Shown: piece by piece, positions 38,701 through 47,569 of the stretch
Layout of the letters: each line of letters starts with the position of its first letter
How positions within the stretch are numbered: the first letter of the stretch is position 1
Source of the DNA: Mucilaginibacter sp. SJ
GTDB taxonomy: Bacteria; Bacteroidota; Bacteroidia; Sphingobacteriales; Sphingobacteriaceae
DNA length: 64,000 nt
Direction: 5' to 3'
Assembly (NCBI RefSeq): GCF_028993635.1
Contig: NZ_CP118631.1
Span: 992,001-1,056,000, forward strand
Made by a program: the position numbers and the translations under genes
Notes under the pieces: model-generated
The model's input: the letters and a program-made list of their open reading frames with translations, nothing else
Databases searched by the model: none
What the model was told of the DNA's origin: nothing

Positions 38701-39088
38701 CATTGATATCAACTACAGTTACACCTGTTTTCCAATTCCCGGTACCTGCAACACCTGCTCTGTCGGTGATATCTTCAAACTTCATCCCTCCTTTGTTAAG
38801 GTAAAGTTTGTCAGGACCCTGGTTTGATACGAAATAAAGATCGGGCAAGCCGTCGTTATTAAAATCAGCAGTTGCTATGCCAGCACCGTTATAGAAATAC
38901 AAATAATCTAAAACATTAACCGAATCGGATACTATGTTCCTGTTTTCGAAGGTAACACCCGTTTCATTAGCCGGGAGCAATTTAAATACACCTTCTCCGG
39001 CTTTTTTGGATTTACAAGAAGACAAGCCGGCAACACCAATACAAAGAAGGATAAAGAAATATCTAAGAATATATTTGGCAAACAGCAT
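35765..39088 (-). CDS. CRTAC1/FG-GAP (VCBS) repeat lipoprotein with ASPIC/UnbV domain, copy 2
   Basis: I choose ATG 39088, 11 bp after the stop of the preceding gene, because it gives a clean lipoprotein leader (FFILLCIGVAGLSSC); ATGs at 39112 and 39169 also open the frame. About 1107 residues. The protein is built of FG-GAP/VCBS blades with calcium-loop motifs (DFNNDGLPDLYF, DINGDGFKDIYV, DYDKDGDLDMFL, DLNNDGWDDLYV). An ASPIC/UnbV segment lies near residue 530-600 (QTSSAYESNLNNELLF, LVVWPDNSYEVV), and more blades follow. It is probably surface-exposed and binds or processes a polymer delivered to the nearby SusCD pair. It is a paralogue of the next gene. Confidence 0.88.
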   Translation of the reverse strand: MLFAKYILRYFFILLCIGVAGLSSCKSKKAGEGVFKLLPANETGVTFENRNIVSDSVNVLDYLYFYNGAGIATADFNNDGLPDLYFVSNQGPDKLYLNKGGMKFEDITDRAGVAGTGNWKTGVTVVDINGDGFKDIYVSVVSGYKTFKGKNQLYINNGNLTFTESAAKYGIDFAGLSTQASFFDYDKDGDLDMFLLTSSVHSNDTYGDSTQRFKYSHDAGDHLFRNDNGHFTDVTAGSGIYSAPIGYGLGVSVGDLNNDGWDDLYVSNDFFEQDYYYVNQHNGTFKEELKSAFGHTSLFSMGNTISDINQDGHLDVLSTDMLPEEMKVLRSTINDEPLDIYNQEVNAGYYYQYSKNCMQLNVGNGNKFVDLSLYSGNSATDWTWSPLVQDFDMDGMKDMFFSNGIKRRLNDMDYLKYLGDPMVMQAYKQNRVFDKDKINRMPEGGVHNYFYHGEDKLKFTDVSNGNDMQQASISAGSVAVDLDNDGDLDIVTNNMDEPAYIYNNTTMEGRKESKPGYLKYTVKYNLLNRDGIGTKFFLKSKHHLDHQEIQTSSAYESNLNNELLFTFAPDDKPESLLVVWPDNSYEVVNDFRPGQKTTLRYNPKAVENSKPIAEVIEAFISDKKQFDSKSIQAKLLANVKTFDTPDFNYYSLLPHTYLQHTPAVAVADANNDGIDDIYVGGIADEEKYILAGDKSGGFTKVKVPLFDQDKYTADEQAVWADVNNDGKADLIVISANHPFQETEKLVQPRLYLNKGNFQFEYQRLPNLNYQASKITLFDFNGDGLNDILFISAVSFKDYTAVVPSSILINKGNGKFEISNDKAYDQITNLQYVTSITIADIDHNGKPDLLITAEWQPVYIFLNDGKKLNRFSSPVLDKEKGWWQSAIISDIDGDGKADLIAGNWGLNNKYNVTADQPLYAYNTDLDKDGKNDLILSYFYKGLYYPFRPKNDLEQELPYLKKEWLSYQKMADKTTTEVFKDKLDDNDRLSVNQFNSIFVSDVLHAASVTALPYLYQQAPIKSMLKYNNGDILLNGNFWGVVPYEGKYDALGLAGLHYNKQKKQFDAPTYLINGAINPQEITYLAPVKTATNFNTYLTVTYDGRLMLLSK

Positions 39089-39098
39089 TAAATTGATG

Positions 39099-42000
39099 TT
39101 AACGTAGTTCATAAGCTTTAAGCGGTTCATCATTAATGCCAAACAGGTAATAATTTTTACCGGCTGCATTTCTTATACCTAACGATGAGCGTACCTGTCC
39201 GTTTAAATTGAGGCCCGTTTTGGCAGCTGGAAAATAAGAAAACCCATTTTTTGTATATTGATAAACAAGCCCCCGATTAGCATCAAGCCGGCCGACTTCG
39301 GGTTTAAAGCCGTAAAAGTTGCCTCCTAATATGATCTTCACAGTTCCGGTATTATTAAAATCTGCACACAAAATAGTATTTATCATAGATAACTGTGCAT
39401 CGGCGGGCAGTGGTTTACAAATAAATTTTCCGCCTTTGTTAAAAAATACAGCCGAAGCCAGGAAATTCATTTGGTGCTTTTCGGCTCCATCAAGCATATC
39501 TGCAGGAAATACTTTGTCAAATGGTTTGCCTGCATAGTCGATATAACGCAGAAAACGTTTTTTGAAGATTGGCATCTGGCCCACTAAATCAGGCTTCATA
39601 TGAAAAACATAGTTTACTCCATCGCTTTTATACATGGAAGTTACACATTCTTTTGTACCATTATTATCAAAATCCTTTACAAAAATTTCCATCGGCTGCT
39701 CAAACGAAGCCCTGAATTTTGAGTTAAGCCCGATGTTACCACCAATAATATCAAGGGCGCCATCGCCATCCACATCAGCAATTTCAAGACTGCTCCACCA
39801 GCCTTTGTAATTGGCCAGTTGTTTATCTTCAGCAAATTTCCCTTTGTTGTTTTTGAAGATCTTAATCCCCATCCAATCACCGGCAATTATCAAATCGGGC
39901 GAACCGTTATGATCAATATCAGCCCATTGGGCTGCTGTTACCATACCGAGCCTTGTATCCGCGCCCAATACCAATTTTGACACATCGGTAAAATGCCCGT
40001 TGCCTTCATTATGAAAAACAAATGATTGCGGCGAACATCCGTAAAGCCCGGGCACACTTCTGCCCCCAACAAAAAGGTCGGGTTTGCCATCGCCGTCATA
40101 ATCGGCCGAAATAATGGCCGAGGCGTTAACAGCTGCATGGAGTGTTCTCTCAGGATCCCTATGAAAATTCCCTTTGCCATCGTTCACAAAAAAACGCGGA
40201 TTGTAAACCGGTGTTTCAGCTTCATCGGCATTACCTCCTACTCCTATAATTAGGTCCTGGTCGCCATCGCCGTCAAAATCGCCAAAAACAGCCCCGGCAT
40301 TTTCCAGGTATTCCTGCTTTTTAAAATCTTCAGGAATCGTTTGTTTAAACTTACCGTCCTTTTGCTGAATATAGATGCTGGCAAAGCTGTTTTTTGAACT
40401 TCCGAAATAAAAATCAGTCAGTCCGTCGCCATTAACATCACCGGTAGCCATATACGGATTTTCTGTCGATAACATCTGGAGCATCAGGCGCTCGTTATCG
40501 AAATCGATAAAATCATCCTCCTTATGTTTAGGAATGCTGTCAAATATCGATTTGGTAACATCGGCAAATAGTGTTTTAACAGCAGGCTTTGTCCAGTTAT
40601 ATTTCAAGCCGGCATCGGGTTGCTTAACTGTGTAAACTTTATCCGCGTTTACGTTTTTTAGCACCTGATAGGTATTACCCGGCCAAATCACCTGTACCGA
40701 ATCAATTGATTTGTATTTACCTATACCTATTGTAAGTAAATTGGGCGATGTGCAACTTTGAAAACCACGTGTAGGCTGATTATAATAAATTAGCGAACTG
40801 CCCTTCATAAATACTTTTACCGTAGTACCTATTCCAAAAGTATTCAGACCTGTTCCTTTTAATTTTATTTGGATATGATGGTTCCCATTTTTTTCGGCAT
40901 TGTTTTTAAAGATCGACACCTGGGCATTTTCGTTATTTACGATGAGGTCATTGTCTCCGTCGTTGTCGAGATCAGCGTAGGATGATCCGTTACTAAACCC
41001 TGGCTTATCCAAACCAAAATCGGCCGACTTATTAGTAAAAGTAAGGTTGTGATTGTTCAGATAGGCATAGTTAGATAAAGGCGACGAGGCCATTTTATCT
41101 GTAAAATCTTTATAATCAAATTTCTTCCGGCCTTCGGCTATCTTGGCCATGTTATCGCGGTTCCCTAAAAACTCAATATAGTCCTGATCGGTCAGATCTT
41201 TATAGATCCCGTTTGATACAAAAATGTCTTTCCATCCGTCATTATCCATATCAAACATAAGGGCTCCCCAACTCCAGTCGGTTGCAGCTACGCCAGAATA
41301 GAAGGCAGTTTCGGAGAACGTACCATCGCTGTTACGCACCTGCAGGCAGTTTTGCATGTATTGGTTATAATAGCCGTCGCGCTGCTTGGCTTTGATCACA
41401 TCGTATGATTCAAACGAGGTCATTTTTTTTAAACGCCGATCGCCTTCAGGCAGCATCTCTGTAGTAAAAATATCATACTGCCCATCGTTATTGATATCGG
41501 CAATGTCCGATCCCATTGAGGCCAGGCTCAGGTGCCCCGTTTCATTTTGAATATCCTCTTTAAAAGTTCCGTTTTTTTGGTTGATATAGAGATAATCGCG
41601 CTCAAAAAAATCATTGGAGACATAGATATCAGGATATCCATCCTGGTTGATATCGGCTACAGAAACGCCTAAACCAAAACCTATATCGCTCGAATATATG
41701 CCCGCTTCTTTGGTTACGTTAGTAAAATGGCCACCATCATTACGATAAAGACGGGCACCACCCAACTCATCAACAACAGCACGCAGGTTTTTACTAAAAT
41801 CAAATGACTCTATAGGCCTGAAAGAATTATTTAGTACAAAGCAATCCAGATCGCCGTCATTATCATAGTCGAAAAAAATGGCCTGGGTGGATAACCCATT
41901 ATCTACCAGGCCATACTTTTGGGCTTCTTCCTTAAACGTACCATCATGCTGATTAATAAATAGTTCGTTGCCTTTTTCGTTGCCGCGGGCATTACCACTG

Positions 42001-42401
42001 TGGCAAACGTAAATATCAAGCCAGCCGTCGCCATTGATATCAACCATGGTAGCTCCGGTGCTCCAGTATTTGGTACCCTTAACCCCTGCCTTATCGGTTA
42101 TATTTTCAAATTTCCAATTTCCTTTATTGATATAGAGTTGATTGCCGCCCATGTTTGATGTCAGGTAAACATCATTTAGCCCATCATTATTTACATCGCC
42201 AATGGCAACCCCGCCTCCATTGTAATAATTACGAAAGGTGAACACATTGGTACGATCCTGGTCATTGAGCTGATTAGCGAAATTGATGCCGATTGCCTCA
42301 TTATTCTGCTGGGTAAACAGGGTTTGTTTATCACCACCATTACAGGCGCAAAAAATAGTAAGGATTAAGATAAGCAGAAACAGGGGTATTTTTGGTTGCA
42401 T
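39099..42401 (-). CDS. CRTAC1/FG-GAP (VCBS) repeat lipoprotein with ASPIC/UnbV domain, copy 1
   Basis: The 1100-residue protein has the leader LLILILTIFCACNGGD, lipidated at Cys ~20. The architecture is the same as the downstream copy: blades with DVNNDGLNDVYLTS, DINGDGWLDIYVCH, DYDNDGDLDCFVLN, DINQDGYPDIYVSN, then a UnbV part (TRGFQSCTSPNLLTIGIG, VQVIWPGNTYQVL), then blades such as DFDGDGDQDLIIG. The tandem pair probably arose by duplication. It lies downstream of SusD beyond a strong terminator, so it may be expressed at a lower level than SusCD or from its own promoter. The biochemical role of this family is not established. Confidence 0.88.
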   Translation of the reverse strand: MQPKIPLFLLILILTIFCACNGGDKQTLFTQQNNEAIGINFANQLNDQDRTNVFTFRNYYNGGGVAIGDVNNDGLNDVYLTSNMGGNQLYINKGNWKFENITDKAGVKGTKYWSTGATMVDINGDGWLDIYVCHSGNARGNEKGNELFINQHDGTFKEEAQKYGLVDNGLSTQAIFFDYDNDGDLDCFVLNNSFRPIESFDFSKNLRAVVDELGGARLYRNDGGHFTNVTKEAGIYSSDIGFGLGVSVADINQDGYPDIYVSNDFFERDYLYINQKNGTFKEDIQNETGHLSLASMGSDIADINNDGQYDIFTTEMLPEGDRRLKKMTSFESYDVIKAKQRDGYYNQYMQNCLQVRNSDGTFSETAFYSGVAATDWSWGALMFDMDNDGWKDIFVSNGIYKDLTDQDYIEFLGNRDNMAKIAEGRKKFDYKDFTDKMASSPLSNYAYLNNHNLTFTNKSADFGLDKPGFSNGSSYADLDNDGDNDLIVNNENAQVSIFKNNAEKNGNHHIQIKLKGTGLNTFGIGTTVKVFMKGSSLIYYNQPTRGFQSCTSPNLLTIGIGKYKSIDSVQVIWPGNTYQVLKNVNADKVYTVKQPDAGLKYNWTKPAVKTLFADVTKSIFDSIPKHKEDDFIDFDNERLMLQMLSTENPYMATGDVNGDGLTDFYFGSSKNSFASIYIQQKDGKFKQTIPEDFKKQEYLENAGAVFGDFDGDGDQDLIIGVGGNADEAETPVYNPRFFVNDGKGNFHRDPERTLHAAVNASAIISADYDGDGKPDLFVGGRSVPGLYGCSPQSFVFHNEGNGHFTDVSKLVLGADTRLGMVTAAQWADIDHNGSPDLIIAGDWMGIKIFKNNKGKFAEDKQLANYKGWWSSLEIADVDGDGALDIIGGNIGLNSKFRASFEQPMEIFVKDFDNNGTKECVTSMYKSDGVNYVFHMKPDLVGQMPIFKKRFLRYIDYAGKPFDKVFPADMLDGAEKHQMNFLASAVFFNKGGKFICKPLPADAQLSMINTILCADFNNTGTVKIILGGNFYGFKPEVGRLDANRGLVYQYTKNGFSYFPAAKTGLNLNGQVRSSLGIRNAAGKNYYLFGINDEPLKAYELR

Positions 42402-42410
42402 ATACTTTGC

Positions 42411-42445
42411 GAAAAAACAAACGTAGCGGAAATTTCCGCTACGTT
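42411..42445 (-). terminator. Terminator between SusD and the CRTAC1 pair
   Basis: AACGTAGCGGAAA and its exact complement form a perfect 26-base palindrome (42420-42445). On the minus strand it is followed by TTGTTTTTTC. It starts 26 bp after the SusD stop codon. Confidence 0.85.
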
Positions 42446-42471
42446 CCTTTCAATCAAATAAATCTCAAATA

Positions 42472-44016
42472 TTAATAACCTGCGTTTTGTTTAAGGTTAG
42501 GGTTGGTATCAACCGCGCGTTGAGGAATTGGATAAACTGTTTTGCTTTTATCCGTTTTTGCGGGACGCTGATCAACCGGGTCATTAAATTTTTCAAAGCG
42601 GATCAGGTCATTCCTTCTCCAGCCTTCCCAGTAAAGCTCACGGCCTCTCTCAGCAAGCATGGCAGTTAAATCAACAGTTGCCATGGCAGTAGCACCACGT
42701 GGAACGCGGACAGAGTTAACAAGCTGTAACGCTGTTTGGCCCAATGGATCGGTACCACCGCGCAGAATAGCTTCAGCTTTTTCAAGTACCACATCGGCAT
42801 AGCGTAAGATCACATAGTCATTTGAGGTATTATCATCGTTAACCGTATTATCAGCTTTAGGCTGCGGGAAGTATTTGAACACCCTGATACCCTGGGCTTC
42901 GGTTGAAAAATTGAGGTTAACATCAGGAGTAAAAATCAATGGCTTGCCACTACGTTGCGTTAACGCTTTGTGACCAGGACCATATTGCTGCCCGACAGCA
43001 AATCCAGCCCTTAAACCAACTTTATCAGTTAATCCCGGATAGTCTACCCCTCGGCGTTCGTCGGTAGCTTCAAATGAATTGTAAAAATCGGCCAGGGTAG
43101 TAAAGCCATTCCAACCGTCCGGAGTTTGGTTATAATGTAAGCCCATTCTCCAGCGATTTTTAGCTGGTGCAGGAGAAGATGTGGCTGTATTATAGAAGCC
43201 AAATATATTTCCATGTGATTGTTCTGAATTGTCCCACGCAAAATCCTGGAAGTATTTGCCGGCGGGCTCCAAAGTATATCCTGCTGCGGTAACCTTGTTG
43301 GCATATTCTATCACTTTATCCATATCTGCCTTAGCAAATGTAAACGGACCGCCAACTGTGGTTGCGGCGTAAACCGCCCTGTTTAAATAAACTTTTGCCA
43401 ACAGTGCCTGGGCTGCCGCTTTATTAGCAACACCAATATTTGCGGTGGTGGCTGCCAGGTTAGCTTCGGCAAATTCCAAATCTTTGATAATAAAATCGGT
43501 AGCTTCTGCACGTTTCATAACGGTTGGAATGGATGAGGTTGGCGCATCGGGGTCACGCATTGGCTGCTGTCCGTACAAATCCACTACCTGGAACATAAAG
43601 TAAGCCCGTAAAAAACTTGCCTGAGCTTTGATATTGTTATCTGTTGCCTTTGAGATTACCTGTGTTGCGCGAAACACACCAATATTTAGCTGATCCCAGG
43701 TGTCATTTACCTGGTTGTGGGTAGGTGTCCATGTGTGTGTGTGCAATTTACGCCATGTACCAAAATCTCCCCAGTCAGTACCGCGGGTTGGGCCCATCAT
43801 TTCATCTGTTGGGTGTTCCTGTAAAGCATAGGTATTGGCCTGGTCAGTTTGTCCATATAATTGTGTATAAACACCATTCAGTTCGGCCGATCCGGCATTG
43901 TTACCATATAACGATTTCGATCCGTAAAGTTTTTCATCCAGTTTTGCACAACCGGCTGCGGTTATCAGAACTAAGCTACAAAGAGCTGCTCGTGACGTAA
44001 TATTTTTCATTTTCAT
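42472..44016 (-). CDS. susD: SusD/RagB family nutrient-binding outer-membrane lipoprotein
   Basis: The 514-residue protein has the leader ALCSLVLITAAGCAKLDEKLYG (Cys ~23). The N-terminal region has TPR-like helices (QASFLRAYFMFQVVDLYGQQPM, AAAQALLAKVYLNRAVYA). The C-terminal RagB/SusD signature is present: YVILRYADVVLEKAEAILRG, LVNSVRVPRGATAM, LAERGRELYWEGWRRNDLIR. It caps the SusC pore and binds glycans at the surface. It starts 4 bp after the SusC stop, the usual pairing. Compared with GH content nearby, the ligand may be an alpha-glucoside, but that is inference. The gene symbol denotes the family, not proven starch use. Confidence 0.93.
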   Translation of the reverse strand: MKMKNITSRAALCSLVLITAAGCAKLDEKLYGSKSLYGNNAGSAELNGVYTQLYGQTDQANTYALQEHPTDEMMGPTRGTDWGDFGTWRKLHTHTWTPTHNQVNDTWDQLNIGVFRATQVISKATDNNIKAQASFLRAYFMFQVVDLYGQQPMRDPDAPTSSIPTVMKRAEATDFIIKDLEFAEANLAATTANIGVANKAAAQALLAKVYLNRAVYAATTVGGPFTFAKADMDKVIEYANKVTAAGYTLEPAGKYFQDFAWDNSEQSHGNIFGFYNTATSSPAPAKNRWRMGLHYNQTPDGWNGFTTLADFYNSFEATDERRGVDYPGLTDKVGLRAGFAVGQQYGPGHKALTQRSGKPLIFTPDVNLNFSTEAQGIRVFKYFPQPKADNTVNDDNTSNDYVILRYADVVLEKAEAILRGGTDPLGQTALQLVNSVRVPRGATAMATVDLTAMLAERGRELYWEGWRRNDLIRFEKFNDPVDQRPAKTDKSKTVYPIPQRAVDTNPNLKQNAGY

Positions 44017-44020
44017 GTTG

Positions 44021-47000
44021 TTAAAAGCCTGCGTTTAAACCTAAAGTGAATATACGGGCTTTGGGGTAAGAGGTATAATCGATACCCTTTGAAGCCACAT
44101 CGTTTCGTTGTTTATCTGTGTTAATTTCCGGATCCAAACCTGAGTAACCAGTGATCAGGAATAAATTCTGCCCTGTAAATGATACCCTTAAAGTTTTTAT
44201 CGCCTTAGATTTAAGTGGGAAGGTATACCCTAATGTGGCGTTACTTAATCTTAAGAAATCGCCCTTTTCAAGAAAACGAGTTGACACCTCACCAGAGTTA
44301 AGCGGGTTTTCATTGGTTGATGCTACTTCTTTTGTTACGTTACGACCACTAACAAGGTTGCCTTTGTAAAAGAACGCGTTTGCGGTGTTATTGTAAATAT
44401 AGAAACCTGTGGCGGCATTCAGGAAGAAGCTTAAGCTCCAGTTTTTATAACTAAAGTTATTGGTTAAGCTGGCAGTAAATTTAGGGTTAGGGCTTCCTTG
44501 CAGTGAAGAAACATCGACACCCTGGGGATAGATACTAAAGCCATTTGCATCAAGTCCTTTGTAATTTGGAACATTGAAGGTATACAGCGGAACCCCATTG
44601 GTAATCAATTGTGAATAAGCACCTGAAAGGCCTTGTCCATCAATATTACCGGTAACAATGTAGTTTTTGAAGTTTTTAAGCGTATTGCTTATAAAGGTCA
44701 TATTGTAAGCAATATCCCAGTTAAAATCTTTGCCCTGAATAGCAGCAAGATTTAAACCCACTTCGACCCCTTTGTTTATCACGTTACCATCCAGGTTTTT
44801 ATAAATCCTTGATGAAAACGTTGGCTGGGCAATATCCTGGAAGAACAGCAGATCCTTAATTGATTTATTGAAGTAATCAACCGAACCGGTCAACCGTCCT
44901 TTTATTATAGAGAAATCGAGCCCTGCTCCATATGTGGTATTGGTTTGCCATTTCAGATCGGGGTTAGCCTGATATAAAGGAGCAACGGAATTACCCGGAA
45001 AATCCTGCAATTGCTGAACCGGCAATGATGCATAAGCCGGAATTTCCTGGTTACCGGTTTTACCGTAGTTTAACCTAAGGCTCAGATCATCAAAAAAACC
45101 TTCTTTAGGCATAAAACTTTCATTGGTTATGCGCCATTTTACAGCCAAAGCCGGGAAGTTACCATATTTATGATTGGCCCCAAAGCGTGAGGAACCGTCT
45201 CTCCTGATTGTACCGGTAACGATATAGCGGTCTTTATAGGAATAGTTTACACGTGCAAAATATGATTGTAGTTTGTAGCTGGAGCTATCACCAACCGGAT
45301 AAGGCAGGTGGGTTTTAAAATCATCATAATTTTTAACTAATACACCGGCAGTTGATGTGCCGAAACCAAACTCATTACGGTTAAAGTTTTTGAAAGTCTG
45401 GTATGAATAACCGGCCAAAGCTGTAAGCGAACTTCCATCCTTCCACTTCTTATCATAGTTTAAGGTATGTTCCGTGGTATAATTTGTTAACTCATTGTGT
45501 GTAAGGATTGCAGTGCCATTGCCGGTTGGCGACGGAAAATTTATTTGCCTGATACCGATAGCATCCGTATAGCCGACAATTTTAGGGTCATAAAAGGTCT
45601 TTCTTAATCCCCTTGATATATCGGCGCCAAAGTTGCCTTTATACGAAAGACCTTCAAATAGTTTTAAGGTAAGTGTAAGATTATTCAAAAACCTGTTAAT
45701 ATTATCCCTGTCATCAATCTGGTTTAATAATGATACCGGGTTTCTGAAACTGTTACCATTAGGGTATCCTGCGTCATTATAACCATTTAAGTTAAAATAC
45801 CGTCCCTGCGAGTCAAATACAGGCGCCGTAGGGTTTAGCTGTATGGCAGCACCTACCAAGCTTCCGTTAAAACCAGCATTATTGGTAATCGGAGCGTATT
45901 GATTTTTAACATTTGAATACGTTGATTGCAGGTCTAATTTAACTCTGTCTTTCAGGAATGACTTTGATGCATTAATACGTGCGTTAAGGCGTTTCAATCC
46001 GGAATTTTTTACAATACCCTGCTGATTGTCATAGCCAAAGGAAGCACGATAATTGCTCGTGTTATCCTTACTCGCACCGCCCAGACTCAAGTTATAATTT
46101 TGCGATATCGGACTGCGGAATATTTGCTTCTGCCAGTCTGTATTGGCACCGTAGTCAATACCTCCATCAGCTACAGGACCTGCATTTGCGCCAACTGCAG
46201 CTACCGCTTTTAAGAATGCATCTCTGCCAAGTACGTCATAACGCTTGGCAGTACTTGAGACACTTGTATTTGATGAAAATTGAATACCCTGGCCTTTGCG
46301 TCCTTTGCGCGTTGTAATCAAGATTACACCGTTTGCACCACGCGAACCGTAAATAGCTGCCGAAGATGCATCCTTTAATACTGATATATTTTCTATATCA
46401 GCAGGGTTTAAGAATGCCAGTGGATTACGTGCAGATGAGCTACCTGCACCAACGCCGTAGCCTCCGCTTGTACCCCCACCGTTGTCCAATGGCACACCGT
46501 CAACTACGTAAAGCGGACCATCGCCGGAGCGGATGGAACCAGCACCACGTATCGCTATGGTAGCACCAGCCCCAGGCTCACCACTTGAAGGAGTAACCTG
46601 TACGCCTGAAATACGGCCCTGAAGTAATTGATCAGGCGTTGAGATAACACCCTTGTTAAAATCTTTTGTGCTCAATGAGGCCACAGAGCCTGTCGCATCA
46701 CGTACACGTTGTGTACCGTAACCGATTACCACAACTTCATTCAATGCTTTACTGGCCGATTCCATTTGCACATCGATTGATGTACGGCCGTTAATTGGCA
46801 CTGTAACATTCAGATAGCCTACATAGGTAAATGTAAGGCTGCTTGTGGTTTGGGGTACTGAGATCCGGTATCCGCCGTCTACATTGGTAATAGTTCCGCC
46901 TGAAGCTCCTACAGCAGTAACTACCGATACACCAATTAACGAAGAACCATCTTTTTTGTCCGTTACTTTACCTGTTATCACCTTATTCTGGGCCATAGCA

Positions 47001-47062
47001 GGCTCCATCAAAAAGAGAAAAACAGCAAAGAAACATACGTTGAGTAAATGTTTAATTTGCAT
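44021..47062 (-). CDS. susC: SusC/RagA TonB-linked outer-membrane transporter
   Basis: The 1013-residue protein has a signal peptide (FAVFLFLMEPAMAQ). A carboxypeptidase-regulatory-like domain follows (~25-110, VITGKVTDKKDGSSLIGVSV). The TonB box region NEVVVIGYGTQ comes next, then the plug (GRISGVQVTPSSGEPG, IRGAGSIRSGDGPLYVVDGV, SAAIYGSRGANGVILITTRK) and a 22-strand barrel ending in aromatic FTLGLNAGF. It imports oligosaccharides using TonB energy. There is no N-terminal STN domain, so it is not an anti-sigma-linked type. SusD follows by 4 bp. A TPR-TM-HTH regulator lies directly upstream in the same direction and may control it. Confidence 0.94.
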   Translation of the reverse strand: MQIKHLLNVCFFAVFLFLMEPAMAQNKVITGKVTDKKDGSSLIGVSVVTAVGASGGTITNVDGGYRISVPQTTSSLTFTYVGYLNVTVPINGRTSIDVQMESASKALNEVVVIGYGTQRVRDATGSVASLSTKDFNKGVISTPDQLLQGRISGVQVTPSSGEPGAGATIAIRGAGSIRSGDGPLYVVDGVPLDNGGGTSGGYGVGAGSSSARNPLAFLNPADIENISVLKDASSAAIYGSRGANGVILITTRKGRKGQGIQFSSNTSVSSTAKRYDVLGRDAFLKAVAAVGANAGPVADGGIDYGANTDWQKQIFRSPISQNYNLSLGGASKDNTSNYRASFGYDNQQGIVKNSGLKRLNARINASKSFLKDRVKLDLQSTYSNVKNQYAPITNNAGFNGSLVGAAIQLNPTAPVFDSQGRYFNLNGYNDAGYPNGNSFRNPVSLLNQIDDRDNINRFLNNLTLTLKLFEGLSYKGNFGADISRGLRKTFYDPKIVGYTDAIGIRQINFPSPTGNGTAILTHNELTNYTTEHTLNYDKKWKDGSSLTALAGYSYQTFKNFNRNEFGFGTSTAGVLVKNYDDFKTHLPYPVGDSSSYKLQSYFARVNYSYKDRYIVTGTIRRDGSSRFGANHKYGNFPALAVKWRITNESFMPKEGFFDDLSLRLNYGKTGNQEIPAYASLPVQQLQDFPGNSVAPLYQANPDLKWQTNTTYGAGLDFSIIKGRLTGSVDYFNKSIKDLLFFQDIAQPTFSSRIYKNLDGNVINKGVEVGLNLAAIQGKDFNWDIAYNMTFISNTLKNFKNYIVTGNIDGQGLSGAYSQLITNGVPLYTFNVPNYKGLDANGFSIYPQGVDVSSLQGSPNPKFTASLTNNFSYKNWSLSFFLNAATGFYIYNNTANAFFYKGNLVSGRNVTKEVASTNENPLNSGEVSTRFLEKGDFLRLSNATLGYTFPLKSKAIKTLRVSFTGQNLFLITGYSGLDPEINTDKQRNDVASKGIDYTSYPKARIFTLGLNAGF

Positions 47063-47508
47063 AAAACTTGAGATTTAGTTGAAATTGGTTGTTGTTTGGG
47101 TTTAGTTTTTAATCTGTAAAAGAGCCCCCTAACATTTATACGAAAAAATGCTAATTATGGTTTCAGGTTATCATAATAAATAATACCCAAAACATACGCA
47201 TAATGTCACGCAAGCATCGCCCGTACCGGTAGATTAGCAGGTCTGTACAGGAAAAAGGTTAACAATGACTGATCGTTTAAAAATGTAATGGTTTACAATA
47301 ATTACAGGTTAAATTCTGATGCAATTTAATTATAAATAAACTCAGAAAAACACTTATCGGTTGCGGTAAAGGTGAAAAGGGCTTATTTTAATATTTTTAT
47401 AATTTTTTTCGATGTTTTTAAAATTTAAAAATCTGAAAAACAGATATTTATATAAAAAACAACAGTAAAAAATATAATGTTTTTTTAATCATTTATAATA
47501 CTTTTTTT
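47063..47508. other. Control region upstream of SusC
   Basis: About 450 bp of AT-rich non-coding DNA precede SusC. It must hold the SusCD promoter, but I saw no exact TAnnTTTG with a spaced TTTG on the minus strand. No reading frame of note is present. Confidence 0.4.
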
Positions 47509-47552
47509 GCTAAAAACCCTGTAAGGTTTAGCTGCCTTACAGGGTTTTTAGC
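47509..47552. terminator. Long hairpin after the regulator gene
   Basis: GCTAAAAACCCTGTAAGG pairs perfectly with its complement (18 bp) around TTTAGCTG. It lies 17 bp beyond the regulator stop and separates it from the SusC control region. Confidence 0.85.
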
Positions 47553-47569
47553 ATTTATTTTCTTAAAAG

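Noticed and set aside
35765..42401. Internal repeats of the two CRTAC1 genes as mobile or tandem DNA repeats
   Set aside because: The repeated D-x-N-x-D-G motifs are protein-level FG-GAP/VCBS blades.
47270..47470. Regulatory RNA or riboswitch upstream of SusC
   Set aside because: AT-rich without conserved paired elements; nothing supports a structured leader.
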